This document shows positions 17,090-23,898 of a stretch of 25,333 nucleotides of DNA, one piece after another. How positions within the stretch are numbered: the first letter of the stretch is position 1; each line of letters opens with the position of its first letter. The stretch comes from UBA1181 sp045113275 (GTDB lineage Bacteria > Bacteroidota > Bacteroidia > Bacteroidales > Paludibacteraceae), in the NCBI GenBank assembly GCA_045113275.1, contig JBGUIU010000170.1:1-25333 (forward strand), written 5' to 3'. Position numbers and translations under genes: made by a program. The notes under the pieces were generated by a model that did not search any database, was not told where the DNA came from, and was given only the letters and a program-made list of their open reading frames with translations.

Positions 17090-20000
17090 ATGGGTAAAAC
17101 AAGAAGATTTATATTAGGATTATTATTTCTGGTTGCATGGAATGCATCTGCGGAAATATCAATTAACGAGGTAATGCCTTGCAACATCTCCTCGTATATG
17201 GATAGTGCATCGACATACAATTTCCCTGGCTATGTTGAGTTTTATAACTCAGGATCTAGTTCTGTAGATTTAAAAGGATATAAAATCGTACATGAAAAAC
17301 TAACTGGGAAGTCAGAATACAAATTGAAATGGGAATGGATCATTACAGATAGTAATGTGATCCCAGCTAAAGGATATCAACTCATCTTTTTTGATGAAGT
17401 ACTCCAGACCGGACATTCCAAGTATAAACTAGATTCAGACGGAGGTAGATTGTATCTTTATGATGCATCTAAGAAATTGGTGTCTCAACTCACCTACCCT
17501 GCGATGTACACACATATATCGTATGGTCCTGATGGGTATATGGAACCTTCTCCTAAAAAAGAAAACAAAACCGCTGTATCCAGTCTCTCACTTCGATGTG
17601 CTGAACCTAAATTCTCTGGTGCTACTCCTGGCGTCCAGAATGGAAATATATCTGTTTCTATCTCCTCTTCTACACCTAATACGAAGATCTACTACACAAT
17701 TGATGGAACAGAACCAAATAAAAATAGTCTCAAATACACCTCAGCATTAACTATTACCAGCAACACAGTTATCCGCGCTCGTGCATACGCAGAGGGGTAT
17801 CTACCTAGCTCTATCTTAACAGGCTCCTTCTTATTCTTAGATAGTAAACATAACGATTGTGGTGGCTCATTTACAGTCCCTATTGTATCCTTGGTAGTAG
17901 ACGAAGACTATTTCTATGATAATAAAGTAGGTATTTGCGTAAAAGGAACGAATGGAGCACCTATCACTACATCTTGTTTAGGATCTGGTAAGGCAAATTT
18001 CATGCAGGATTGGAAACGACCTATCAACTTCGAATACATTGTTAATGGAAAACAAGTGCTGACTCACGAAGCTGAAGCTGCTGTGATAGGAGGTTGCTCT
18101 CGTGGATACGATGTAAAATCGTTGAAAATCAAAGCCGGAAAAAAGATGGGCTCAGGTAAGGATGTTTTAAATTATAAGTTCTTCGCCGATAAACCCAATA
18201 ATAAATATACCAGTGTCCATCTTCGTAATGGAGGTAACGCATACGACCCTCAATGGGTAAGATGCCGTGATGGCTATATGCAATCACTCGGAAAAGTAAT
18301 GAACTTAGACTATCAGGCATATCAGCCGGTGGCTTACTTCATTAATGGTGAATATATAGGATTGATGGGATTACGTGAAAGAACAAATGGTGATTATGTT
18401 GAAGCTAACTATGGGTTGGATGATGAAAACATGGATTTGATAAAACTGACAAATACACAGGGCGTAGAAGCTACAACAGGCGACGCTGATGCGTATCATC
18501 AAATGGTTTCATTCCTAGAAAACAACGACCCTAAATCTAATACTTATTACGAGCAGGCAGCTAAGTACATTGATATGGATGAATACATCGACTACCAGAT
18601 CTTCGAACAATTCATCGTCAATACAGACTGGCCTGGAAACAACTGTAAACTATGGAGAGAAAAAGAAAACGGACGTTTCCGTTGGATCGTATTTGATACA
18701 GATTTCGGTCTGGGACTTTATGGCTCAGGTGCTACCAACTATTGCGACGTTTCATTAAATTCCCTTGAATGGTGCACTGGCGAAGGAAGTAAAATTAACT
18801 GGTCTAATGGAACAAAAAATGGTTCAACATACAAGTATGATGAAGAAGCTGCATGGAAAACAACAATCTTTAGACACCTGATGCAAAATGATGTGTTCAA
18901 GGAGAAATTCTTAAATCGTAACTTGATACATTTAGGAACTACCTTTACATGCAAACGAGTACAGGATGTATGGGATAGCATTGTAACTGTAGTAAAAAAA
19001 GAGTATTGCGCATCATTTAGAGAGAATAACAATCTAAGTGAATTATCACATGCTAAATCAATGATTCAGTTCGCTGTTGACCGTCCAACTTATGTGTACA
19101 AGTACCTCAAGGATTATTATGATTTAGGCTCCGAGATATCGCTAGATTTTTCTGCTAATATCTCAGGTGTACATTTCATCATGAACGACGAACTAGTGAA
19201 TATGCCTGCCTTCTCTGGTAGATATTTCGCTGGAAAACAATTGAAACTGGAAGCTATAGCACCTTTGGGATATCAATTCAGCTATTGGAAGATGGGAGAA
19301 GGTTCTTCATCAGAAAAACTATTAAACAGCAATTCTGTATGGAAATATTACTATGAAAAGGATGGTATGTCAAATACGAATTGGACAAAATCCTCATTCG
19401 ATGATTCTAATTGGGAAGAAGGATTCGGTAAATTTGGATATGCTTCATCACTCTCAGACTACAATACGGTCTTGGATTATGGAGAAGACCCAGAGAATAA
19501 GTACATCACAGGATATTTCAGAAATCAGTTTAATTTAGGAAATCCTTCAACCATCAAAAATCTCTCTTTCACCATAACATATGACGATGCTTTCGTATTG
19601 TATATCAATGGTACAGAAGTTAAAAGAGATAATATCGAAGGAACTGTGACAGGCAATACACCTGCTACCACGTATAAGAACGATGAGGAGATGACATTTA
19701 AAATTGATAAGTCTTCTGAGTTATTTAACTTATTGGTACAAGGAACAAATACAATTGCTGTAGAAGTACACCAAGATAAAGGATCAAGTTCCGATTTAAC
19801 CTTCAAATTAAATATGACTGTGAATTATGAAGGAGGTGCATCATCAAATATGTTGACAAATCCTATTCTTGTAACCACTTTGTCTGAGAACAAAACTATC
19901 ACGGCTGTTTTTGAGAAGATCTCTTCTACTTGCCCTGATATTCCTCTACTCATCTCCGAGATTGCACCATCCAACGATTCTGCATCTAAAATTACAGATG

Positions 20001-20710
20001 AATATGGCAACCACCCAGATTGGTTTGAGATCTATAATAACGGAACAGATACCTTTAACATTGCAGGTTTGTACCTAACAGACAATCCTGACAAACCATT
20101 CAAGAGCCAAATCCCTTATGGTTACGAAGAGACGAAATTGGCTCCTGGCGGTCACTTTGTATTCTGGGCAGATAATAAACCATTTAGAGGATTGCACCAT
20201 GTTGACTTTAAACTTTCCAATACAAATGATGAATCGTTCATCTATCTATACAGAGCATGCGATGAATATAATCCTGTAGATATTGTCGCTTATTCTCCTA
20301 TAGAACAAAATGCTTCTTTAGGACGTGTAGAGGATTCATCATCAGAATGGAAAGTCTATTATAACACATGTCAGAATGGAGAATTAAAATTATATTCCCC
20401 TACTCCAGGAGAAAGAAATGGATCCATTTATGAATATTGCAAACAACAAGAATTTGTTAATACACATGATGTTCTCTCTTCTAATGTAATGATTTATCCT
20501 AATCCAGTTATCGATCAACTGAATATTGAAGTGAAAGACGCTCAAAATATTCGTGTAATTGTATATGACGAACTAGGAAAAATACGCTTATCAAAAGAAG
20601 CAACTCAATCACTCATTACATTAGATGTACAAAGTCTTCATAAGGGCGTTTATTCAATGCAGATCATAACGGATAATAATTCTTCTTATCATCAATTCTT
20701 GAAAAAGTAA
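17090..20710 (+). CDS. Secreted multidomain CotH-kinase protein with lamin-tail domains and T9SS sorting domain
   Basis: A 1206-residue secreted protein. Order: signal peptide 1-21 (WNASA); lamin-tail domain about 22-165; chitobiase/hexosaminidase C-terminal-type domain about 186-248 (TKIYYTIDGTEPN); CotH domain about 260-670 with GLRERTNGDYVEANYG (427-442), NTDWPGNN (511-518) and the DFG-like IVFDTDFG (533-540); an InlB/Flg_new-type repeat that starts at about 689 and resumes at 924-943; a jelly-roll-like domain (about 744-915, YYEKDGMSNTNW, FRNQFNL, DDAFVLYINGTEV) inserted in it; a second lamin-tail domain about 950-1112; and a type A T9SS sorting domain 1132-1206 (YPNPVIDQLNIEV, YDELGK, GVYSMQI). 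CotH proteins of Bacillus are atypical spore-coat protein kinases; whether this one phosphorylates anything is open. The product should cross the outer membrane by T9SS. The 212 bases upstream are AT-rich; AAAATTTG (17011-17018) is a poor -7 candidate. Confidence 0.9.
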   Translation: MGKTRRFILGLLFLVAWNASAEISINEVMPCNISSYMDSASTYNFPGYVEFYNSGSSSVDLKGYKIVHEKLTGKSEYKLKWEWIITDSNVIPAKGYQLIFFDEVLQTGHSKYKLDSDGGRLYLYDASKKLVSQLTYPAMYTHISYGPDGYMEPSPKKENKTAVSSLSLRCAEPKFSGATPGVQNGNISVSISSSTPNTKIYYTIDGTEPNKNSLKYTSALTITSNTVIRARAYAEGYLPSSILTGSFLFLDSKHNDCGGSFTVPIVSLVVDEDYFYDNKVGICVKGTNGAPITTSCLGSGKANFMQDWKRPINFEYIVNGKQVLTHEAEAAVIGGCSRGYDVKSLKIKAGKKMGSGKDVLNYKFFADKPNNKYTSVHLRNGGNAYDPQWVRCRDGYMQSLGKVMNLDYQAYQPVAYFINGEYIGLMGLRERTNGDYVEANYGLDDENMDLIKLTNTQGVEATTGDADAYHQMVSFLENNDPKSNTYYEQAAKYIDMDEYIDYQIFEQFIVNTDWPGNNCKLWREKENGRFRWIVFDTDFGLGLYGSGATNYCDVSLNSLEWCTGEGSKINWSNGTKNGSTYKYDEEAAWKTTIFRHLMQNDVFKEKFLNRNLIHLGTTFTCKRVQDVWDSIVTVVKKEYCASFRENNNLSELSHAKSMIQFAVDRPTYVYKYLKDYYDLGSEISLDFSANISGVHFIMNDELVNMPAFSGRYFAGKQLKLEAIAPLGYQFSYWKMGEGSSSEKLLNSNSVWKYYYEKDGMSNTNWTKSSFDDSNWEEGFGKFGYASSLSDYNTVLDYGEDPENKYITGYFRNQFNLGNPSTIKNLSFTITYDDAFVLYINGTEVKRDNIEGTVTGNTPATTYKNDEEMTFKIDKSSELFNLLVQGTNTIAVEVHQDKGSSSDLTFKLNMTVNYEGGASSNMLTNPILVTTLSENKTITAVFEKISSTCPDIPLLISEIAPSNDSASKITDEYGNHPDWFEIYNNGTDTFNIAGLYLTDNPDKPFKSQIPYGYEETKLAPGGHFVFWADNKPFRGLHHVDFKLSNTNDESFIYLYRACDEYNPVDIVAYSPIEQNASLGRVEDSSSEWKVYYNTCQNGELKLYSPTPGERNGSIYEYCKQQEFVNTHDVLSSNVMIYPNPVIDQLNIEVKDAQNIRVIVYDELGKIRLSKEATQSLITLDVQSLHKGVYSMQIITDNNSSYHQFLKK

Positions 20711-20733
20711 AGCTATAAACAAATTCATATACG

Positions 20734-20769
20734 AAAGGGGCTGTCCAACATTTGGGACAGCCCCTTTTC
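20734..20769 (+). terminator. Intrinsic terminator after the CotH gene
   Basis: AAAGGGGCTGTCC (20734-20746) pairs perfectly with GGACAGCCCCTTT (20755-20767) across an 8-base loop, followed by TCT. The stem is the strongest hairpin in this part of the window. Its symmetric A/T flanks could let it act from the minus strand too. Confidence 0.85.
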
Positions 20770-20819
20770 TACCATGAACTAATTAAGAAAAGTATCCATT
20801 CTCATGGATTAAGATAAGA

Positions 20820-20853
20820 GGGTATATCTCAATTACTCAATCTTGATACACCC
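20820..20853 (-). terminator. Possible terminator of the glnK-amtB-porin operon
   Basis: On the minus strand GGGTGTATC pairs with GATATACCC (plus-strand 20845-20853 and 20820-20828), nine pairs with one G-U, across a 16-base loop. The bases after it (CTCTTATCTTAA) are only moderately T-rich. It lies 10 bases past the porin stop. Confidence 0.45.
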
Positions 20854-20863
20854 CCATTATTAA

Positions 20864-21607
20864 CTATGGTTGCAATGTAAATCCAATAACGAAATAAGCT
20901 TTTTCACTTCTAGGATTAGCTACCAATTGTCCGAAAATAGGAATGCTGAACGAATCTGTCACCCGAATATCCTTTGTCACTTTAAGCGAAATATTAATGA
21001 CCGCAAAACCATTGACATCATAGAAATCAGTAGCATATGGAACCATTCCTATAGCACCTTCCCAATCACATTTAGCGAGCTTGAAAGGAGCAGAAATCTC
21101 AAAATATGAACTATAAGCACGTTTTCCATCCTTATTCAAACCATCGTTACCAGCGAAGTTTGTATAGAATTGTAAAGCAAGAACTTTAAAGTCATATCCA
21201 ATGTTAGCCTCAAACAAATGGTTTGTCTCATGTGCCTTGTATTTGAAATACTTTCCATAGGGGTTAAGTCCCTCGCTGAACCAATAATCCGTGATACCAA
21301 TATTGAAACCACCTTTAGTATAACTCAACGTCAGATCTAATTCCTTTGTATCATCATGATTAGAAATTCCTATATTTCCCCATGCTGATAATGAAAGACC
21401 TTTATATTCGATACCCATAGTAGGTTGTACTGAGAAACTTCCTAAATCTTGGCCACGCCAGATATATTGACTCACGAAATCTGTACCGATAGTAGCAGAA
21501 AACTTTTCTTCCTCTTCTTCTGTTTTTTCTTCACCTTCTGCCTTTATGGTAGTCACCCCAATGAGAGGCAATGCCATAAGAATAAATAATCTAACTGGAT
21601 TTTTCAT
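20864..21607 (-). CDS. Outer-membrane beta-barrel protein, TorF-type putative porin
   Basis: A 247-residue exported protein. Residues 1-23 are a signal peptide (MALPLIGVTTIKA), followed by an acidic Glu/Lys segment. The rest is built of amphipathic strands: FSATIGTDFVSQYIWRGQDLG, GLSLSAWGNIGIS, ELDLTLSYTKGGFNIGITDYW, LFEANIGYDF, LALQFYTNF, YSSYFEISAPF, EGAIGMVPYATDFY, AVINISLKVTK and AYFVIGFTLQ. The SQYIWRGQDLG turn is the signature of the Gcw_chp/TorF-type putative porins. The protein ends in FTLQP rather than a terminal aromatic residue, which is slightly unusual for a barrel. It is the third gene after glnK and amtB, 29 bases downstream of amtB, so it is probably the outer-membrane entry route for the ammonium or a small nitrogen compound that Amt handles; this is inference from context. 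Confidence 0.82.
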   Translation of the reverse strand: MKNPVRLFILMALPLIGVTTIKAEGEEKTEEEEEKFSATIGTDFVSQYIWRGQDLGSFSVQPTMGIEYKGLSLSAWGNIGISNHDDTKELDLTLSYTKGGFNIGITDYWFSEGLNPYGKYFKYKAHETNHLFEANIGYDFKVLALQFYTNFAGNDGLNKDGKRAYSSYFEISAPFKLAKCDWEGAIGMVPYATDFYDVNGFAVINISLKVTKDIRVTDSFSIPIFGQLVANPRSEKAYFVIGFTLQP

Positions 21608-21636
21608 AATCTTTTATTTTTATGTATGTTAATTTT

Positions 21637-22890
21637 TTAGTTATAACAGCTCTCTCCATGCTCATAAATATCAAGTCCTTCTTCCTCTATACGAGCATCT
21701 ACACGAAGACCATGTAATTTCTTGATTCCAAAGAATAGGATGAATCCACAAGCTGCAGCCCATAAGTCGATGACAAGGATACCGAAGCACTCTGCACCAA
21801 AGAATCCCCAACCGTGACCGTAAAATGCACCATTAGAAGTTGAAAGTAAACCTGTCATCAATGTTCCAAGAATACCACATACTCCATGAACAGAAGATGC
21901 ACCAACTGGATCGTCAATGTGTAATTTATGATCAATAAACTCTATGGCAAATACAAGTACTGTACCACAAACAAGTCCGATAATTACAGAACCAAGAGGT
22001 GAAACTACATCACATCCTGCTGTGATACCTACAAGTCCAGCCAAAACACCATTAAGAGTCAATGAGAGAGAAGGTTTTTTGTATTTAAACCAAGTAACAA
22101 ACATGGTAGCCAAACCACCTGATACTGCTGCAAGGTTTGTTGTAAGGAATACATGTGAAATAGCTACACGGTTCACTTCTCCAGAGGCTGCTAATTGGCT
22201 TCCTGGGTTGAATCCGAACCAACCTAACCACAAGATGAAAACTCCAAGTGCTGCCATTGTTAAGTTATGTCCTGGAATAGCGTGACTCTTTCCGTCCTTA
22301 CTATATTTTCCTAAACGTGGACCTAATGCAAGTGCGCCGATAAGTGCCAATACACCACCTACACTATGTACAATAGCTGAACCAGCAAAATCATGAAATA
22401 CATCACCGAATGTATCCATCATGAAACTACCAGCAGTGCTGTCACACAACCAGCCACCACCCCATGTCCAATGACCTTCTATTGGATAGATAATCAACGA
22501 AATGACAGCACTATAGACTAAGTACATTGAGAATTTCGTACGTTCTGCCATCGCACCACTCACAATAGTAGCACTAGTAGCACAAAAAACAGTTTCAAAA
22601 ATCAAGAAACCCTCTACAGGAAGTTCACCTGTATAAAAAGAAAGATCTCCCCAGTTAGGTGCTCCAATAAAGCCTGCACCATCACTACCAAACATGAAAC
22701 CAAAACCAATGAAAAAGAAGAGAAGAGATCCAAATATAAAATCTACAAAATTCTTCATTAAAATATTTGCGGTGTTCTTGCTACGTGTAAAACCTGCCTC
22801 ACACAAGGCAAAACCTGGTTGCATCCAGAAAACCAACATAGCGGCTAATAACATCCACACTGTATCGAGTGATAATCCTACTTCGTCCAT
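21637..22890 (-). CDS. amtB: Ammonium transporter
   Basis: A 417-residue Amt/Mep/Rh transporter with about 11 membrane helices. It starts near the first helix (VWMLLAAMLVFWMQPGFALCEAGFTRSKN) without a cleavable signal peptide. Key features: ETVFCATSATIVSGAMAER (outer Phe gate region), GHWTWGGGWL, DFAGSAIVHSVGG with the first pore histidine, GFNPGSQL, and VGASSVHGVCGILGTL with the second pore histidine. The C-terminal tail ends GLDIYEHGESCYN, the segment that in AmtB meets GlnK. It carries ammonium/ammonia through the inner membrane under nitrogen limitation. It lies 34 bases after glnK and 29 before the porin gene, one transcription unit. Both pore histidines and the tail are intact, so transport and PII blocking should work as in the family. 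Confidence 0.96.
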   Translation of the reverse strand: MDEVGLSLDTVWMLLAAMLVFWMQPGFALCEAGFTRSKNTANILMKNFVDFIFGSLLFFFIGFGFMFGSDGAGFIGAPNWGDLSFYTGELPVEGFLIFETVFCATSATIVSGAMAERTKFSMYLVYSAVISLIIYPIEGHWTWGGGWLCDSTAGSFMMDTFGDVFHDFAGSAIVHSVGGVLALIGALALGPRLGKYSKDGKSHAIPGHNLTMAALGVFILWLGWFGFNPGSQLAASGEVNRVAISHVFLTTNLAAVSGGLATMFVTWFKYKKPSLSLTLNGVLAGLVGITAGCDVVSPLGSVIIGLVCGTVLVFAIEFIDHKLHIDDPVGASSVHGVCGILGTLMTGLLSTSNGAFYGHGWGFFGAECFGILVIDLWAAACGFILFFGIKKLHGLRVDARIEEEGLDIYEHGESCYN

Positions 22891-22924
22891 ATTATTAAGA
22901 TTTAATTGTTTATACTTTGTTTTT

Positions 22925-23272
22925 TTATTTCTTATCTCTTAAGACGGTGTCTCCATTTTCGCCTGTTCGGATACTCCACGTATCAATCACATCACTTACG
23001 AAAATTCGTCCATCCCCTATCTCACCTGTATGCGCTACCTCTAATATGACTTTGATGGTAGGCTCTACAAACTGATCACGACATACAATGGTCAACGCAA
23101 CACGCTCAATCACATCCGTCGCATATTGTACACCTCGATAAATACGCTCTTCACGACTTTGACCGATACCGTGAACACTATGATACTCAAACCAGTTGAT
23201 GTCAGATTGCAATAATGCCTCTTTTACATCTTCGAATTTCGTTTTTCGAATAATTGCTTCAATTTTCTTCAT
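22925..23272 (-). CDS. glnK: Nitrogen regulatory protein P-II (GlnK)
   Basis: A 115-residue PII protein. MKKIEAIIRKTKFEDVKEAL starts the fold, and TGEIGDGRIFVSDV forms the B-loop that binds ATP/ADP. The C-terminal IRTGE matches the family. The T-loop differs from enteric GlnB/GlnK: it reads GIGQSREERIYRGVQYATDVIERV, one residue shorter, with Arg (57) where Lys58 is usual and FLPK replaced by VIER. Tyr50, the counterpart of the uridylylated Tyr51, remains. PII trimers sense ATP/ADP and 2-oxoglutarate and plug the Amt trimer through the T-loop. The gene pair glnK-amtB is the standard linkage. Whether the tyrosine is uridylylated cannot be told. Expression is probably governed by the leader ORF and terminator directly upstream (23294-23527), since no promoter box is seen between that terminator and the ATG. 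Confidence 0.93.
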   Translation of the reverse strand: MKKIEAIIRKTKFEDVKEALLQSDINWFEYHSVHGIGQSREERIYRGVQYATDVIERVALTIVCRDQFVEPTIKVILEVAHTGEIGDGRIFVSDVIDTWSIRTGENGDTVLRDKK

Positions 23273-23293
23273 GTTCTTATGTTTTTAATGTGT

Positions 23294-23326
23294 TAAAAAA
23301 AAGGCTGATTCTAAAAGAACCAGCCT
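23294..23326 (-). terminator. Intrinsic terminator in the glnK leader (candidate attenuator)
   Basis: On the minus strand AGGCTGGTTC (plus 23317-23326) pairs with GAATCAGCCT (23302-23311), ten pairs with one G-U, with a 5-base loop TTTTA. It runs directly into a T8 tract (23295-23302, partly in the stem). It ends about 22 bases before the glnK ATG. The position means either a separate short transcript ends here or glnK-amtB is expressed only by readthrough. Confidence 0.85.
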
Positions 23327-23352
23327 CTGTTACTTTATCTCTTTCTATTAAA

Positions 23353-23475
23353 CTATCGCATTCGACTGGTAAATGCATACAACAAACAATTGAGAACCTG
23401 ATTATTATTCTGGTTCTGCTGCTTTTTATTCTGAGTATTACTCAAAAACATGTTGTATGATTTACTTGCTTCCAT
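23353..23475 (-). CDS. Gln/Asn-rich 40-residue leader peptide upstream of glnK
   Basis: ATG at 23475 to TAG at 23353 encodes 40 residues: MEASKSYNMF, then a stretch NTQNKKQQNQNNNQ (residues 13-26), and a C-terminus ending YAFTSRMR. Residues 13-29 contain five Gln and seven Asn in 17 positions. All five Gln codons are CAG, although three of four in the neighbouring glnK are CAA. A consensus promoter ends about 22 bases upstream and an intrinsic terminator begins about 26 bases past the stop, so the ORF is the only plausible coding content of this short transcript. No signal peptide, membrane helix or known domain is seen. The arrangement looks like amino-acid leader peptides such as those of trp or his operons, with Gln/Asn as the read amino acids. 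The alternative is an independent small protein. I do not recognise a described family. Confidence 0.68.
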   Translation of the reverse strand: MEASKSYNMFLSNTQNKKQQNQNNNQVLNCLLYAFTSRMR

Positions 23476-23496
23476 ATCTTTATCATTTTTACATTG

Positions 23497-23527
23497 CAAA
23501 TGTACATAAAATTTTTATACACACAAA
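23497..23527 (-). promoter_or_regulatory. Consensus Bacteroidota promoter of the glnK leader
   Basis: On the minus strand TTTG (plus 23524-23527) is followed after exactly 19 bases by TACATTTG (plus 23497-23504), matching both halves of the TTTG...TAnnTTTG consensus. Initiation is expected near 23490, about 15 bases before the leader ORF. This is the best promoter match in the window. Confidence 0.82.
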
Positions 23528-23898
23528 CATTTTGTTAGATTTTTTTAAAAAAAAATTACATTTTGATTATTCTACACTAAAATTTCATACATAATGTTAT
23601 TACTTTGGTCACTTTTTTAAATCTTCAAATGGTTTTTCGACATTGTTTTTTTATGTTGTAAGAGATGAATATTCGGCTTGTGATGTATTGGGATTTTTTA
23701 AAATCACTTCACAGATTTTTTAATACTAATGTATCTAAATATGGAAGCGTTACAAATAACGTACTTTCATAAGAAAAAAAATGAAGGTAAAACAAAGATG
23801 AATAAATAGATTTCGATATTTGAAGTCGAACATAATAGAATATTGCTTTTTTGTGTATTTTTGCAAAAAATAAATTGTCGAAATAGTAATATAAAACA
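23528..23898. other. Divergent intergenic region between the glnK leader and the carbamoyltransferase gene
   Basis: An AT-rich stretch of about 370 bases with no credible ORF. It holds the -7 box of the carbamoyltransferase (23856-23863) and a short inverted repeat TTCGA (23812-23816)/TCGAA (23826-23830) in front of it that could be an operator or chance. I see no ArgR-like palindrome, riboswitch or RNA gene. Confidence 0.5.
23856..23863 (+). promoter_or_regulatory. Candidate -7 promoter box of the carbamoyltransferase gene
   Basis: TATTTTTG matches TAnnTTTG; initiation near 23870 gives a leader of about 30 bases. No TTTG -33 box at the expected distance. Confidence 0.55.

Larger units (their letters stand above)
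23294..23490 (-). promoter_or_regulatory. Candidate translation-coupled attenuator RNA of the glnK-amtB operon
   Basis: The leader RNA holds mutually exclusive pairings (minus strand). Segment A, AGAACCAG (plus 23410-23417), lies inside the Gln/Asn codon run and is perfectly complementary to CTGGTTCT, part of the terminator 5' arm and loop. The first six bases of A also pair with GGTTCT (23393-23398). Segment B, ACCAGTC (23364-23370), near the ORF end, pairs with GGCTGGT of the same arm (seven pairs, one G-U). A ribosome stalled on the Gln codons would leave B free to disrupt the terminator; a ribosome reaching the stop codon would cover B and let the terminator form. That direction fits induction by glutamine shortage. 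The complementarities are visible; the mechanism is inferred. Confidence 0.55.

Noticed and set aside
23254..23460. 68-codon plus-strand frame opposite the glnK leader
   Set aside because: It crosses the terminator hairpin and the leader ORF on the other strand, has no promoter box and no recognisable content; best seen as a shadow.
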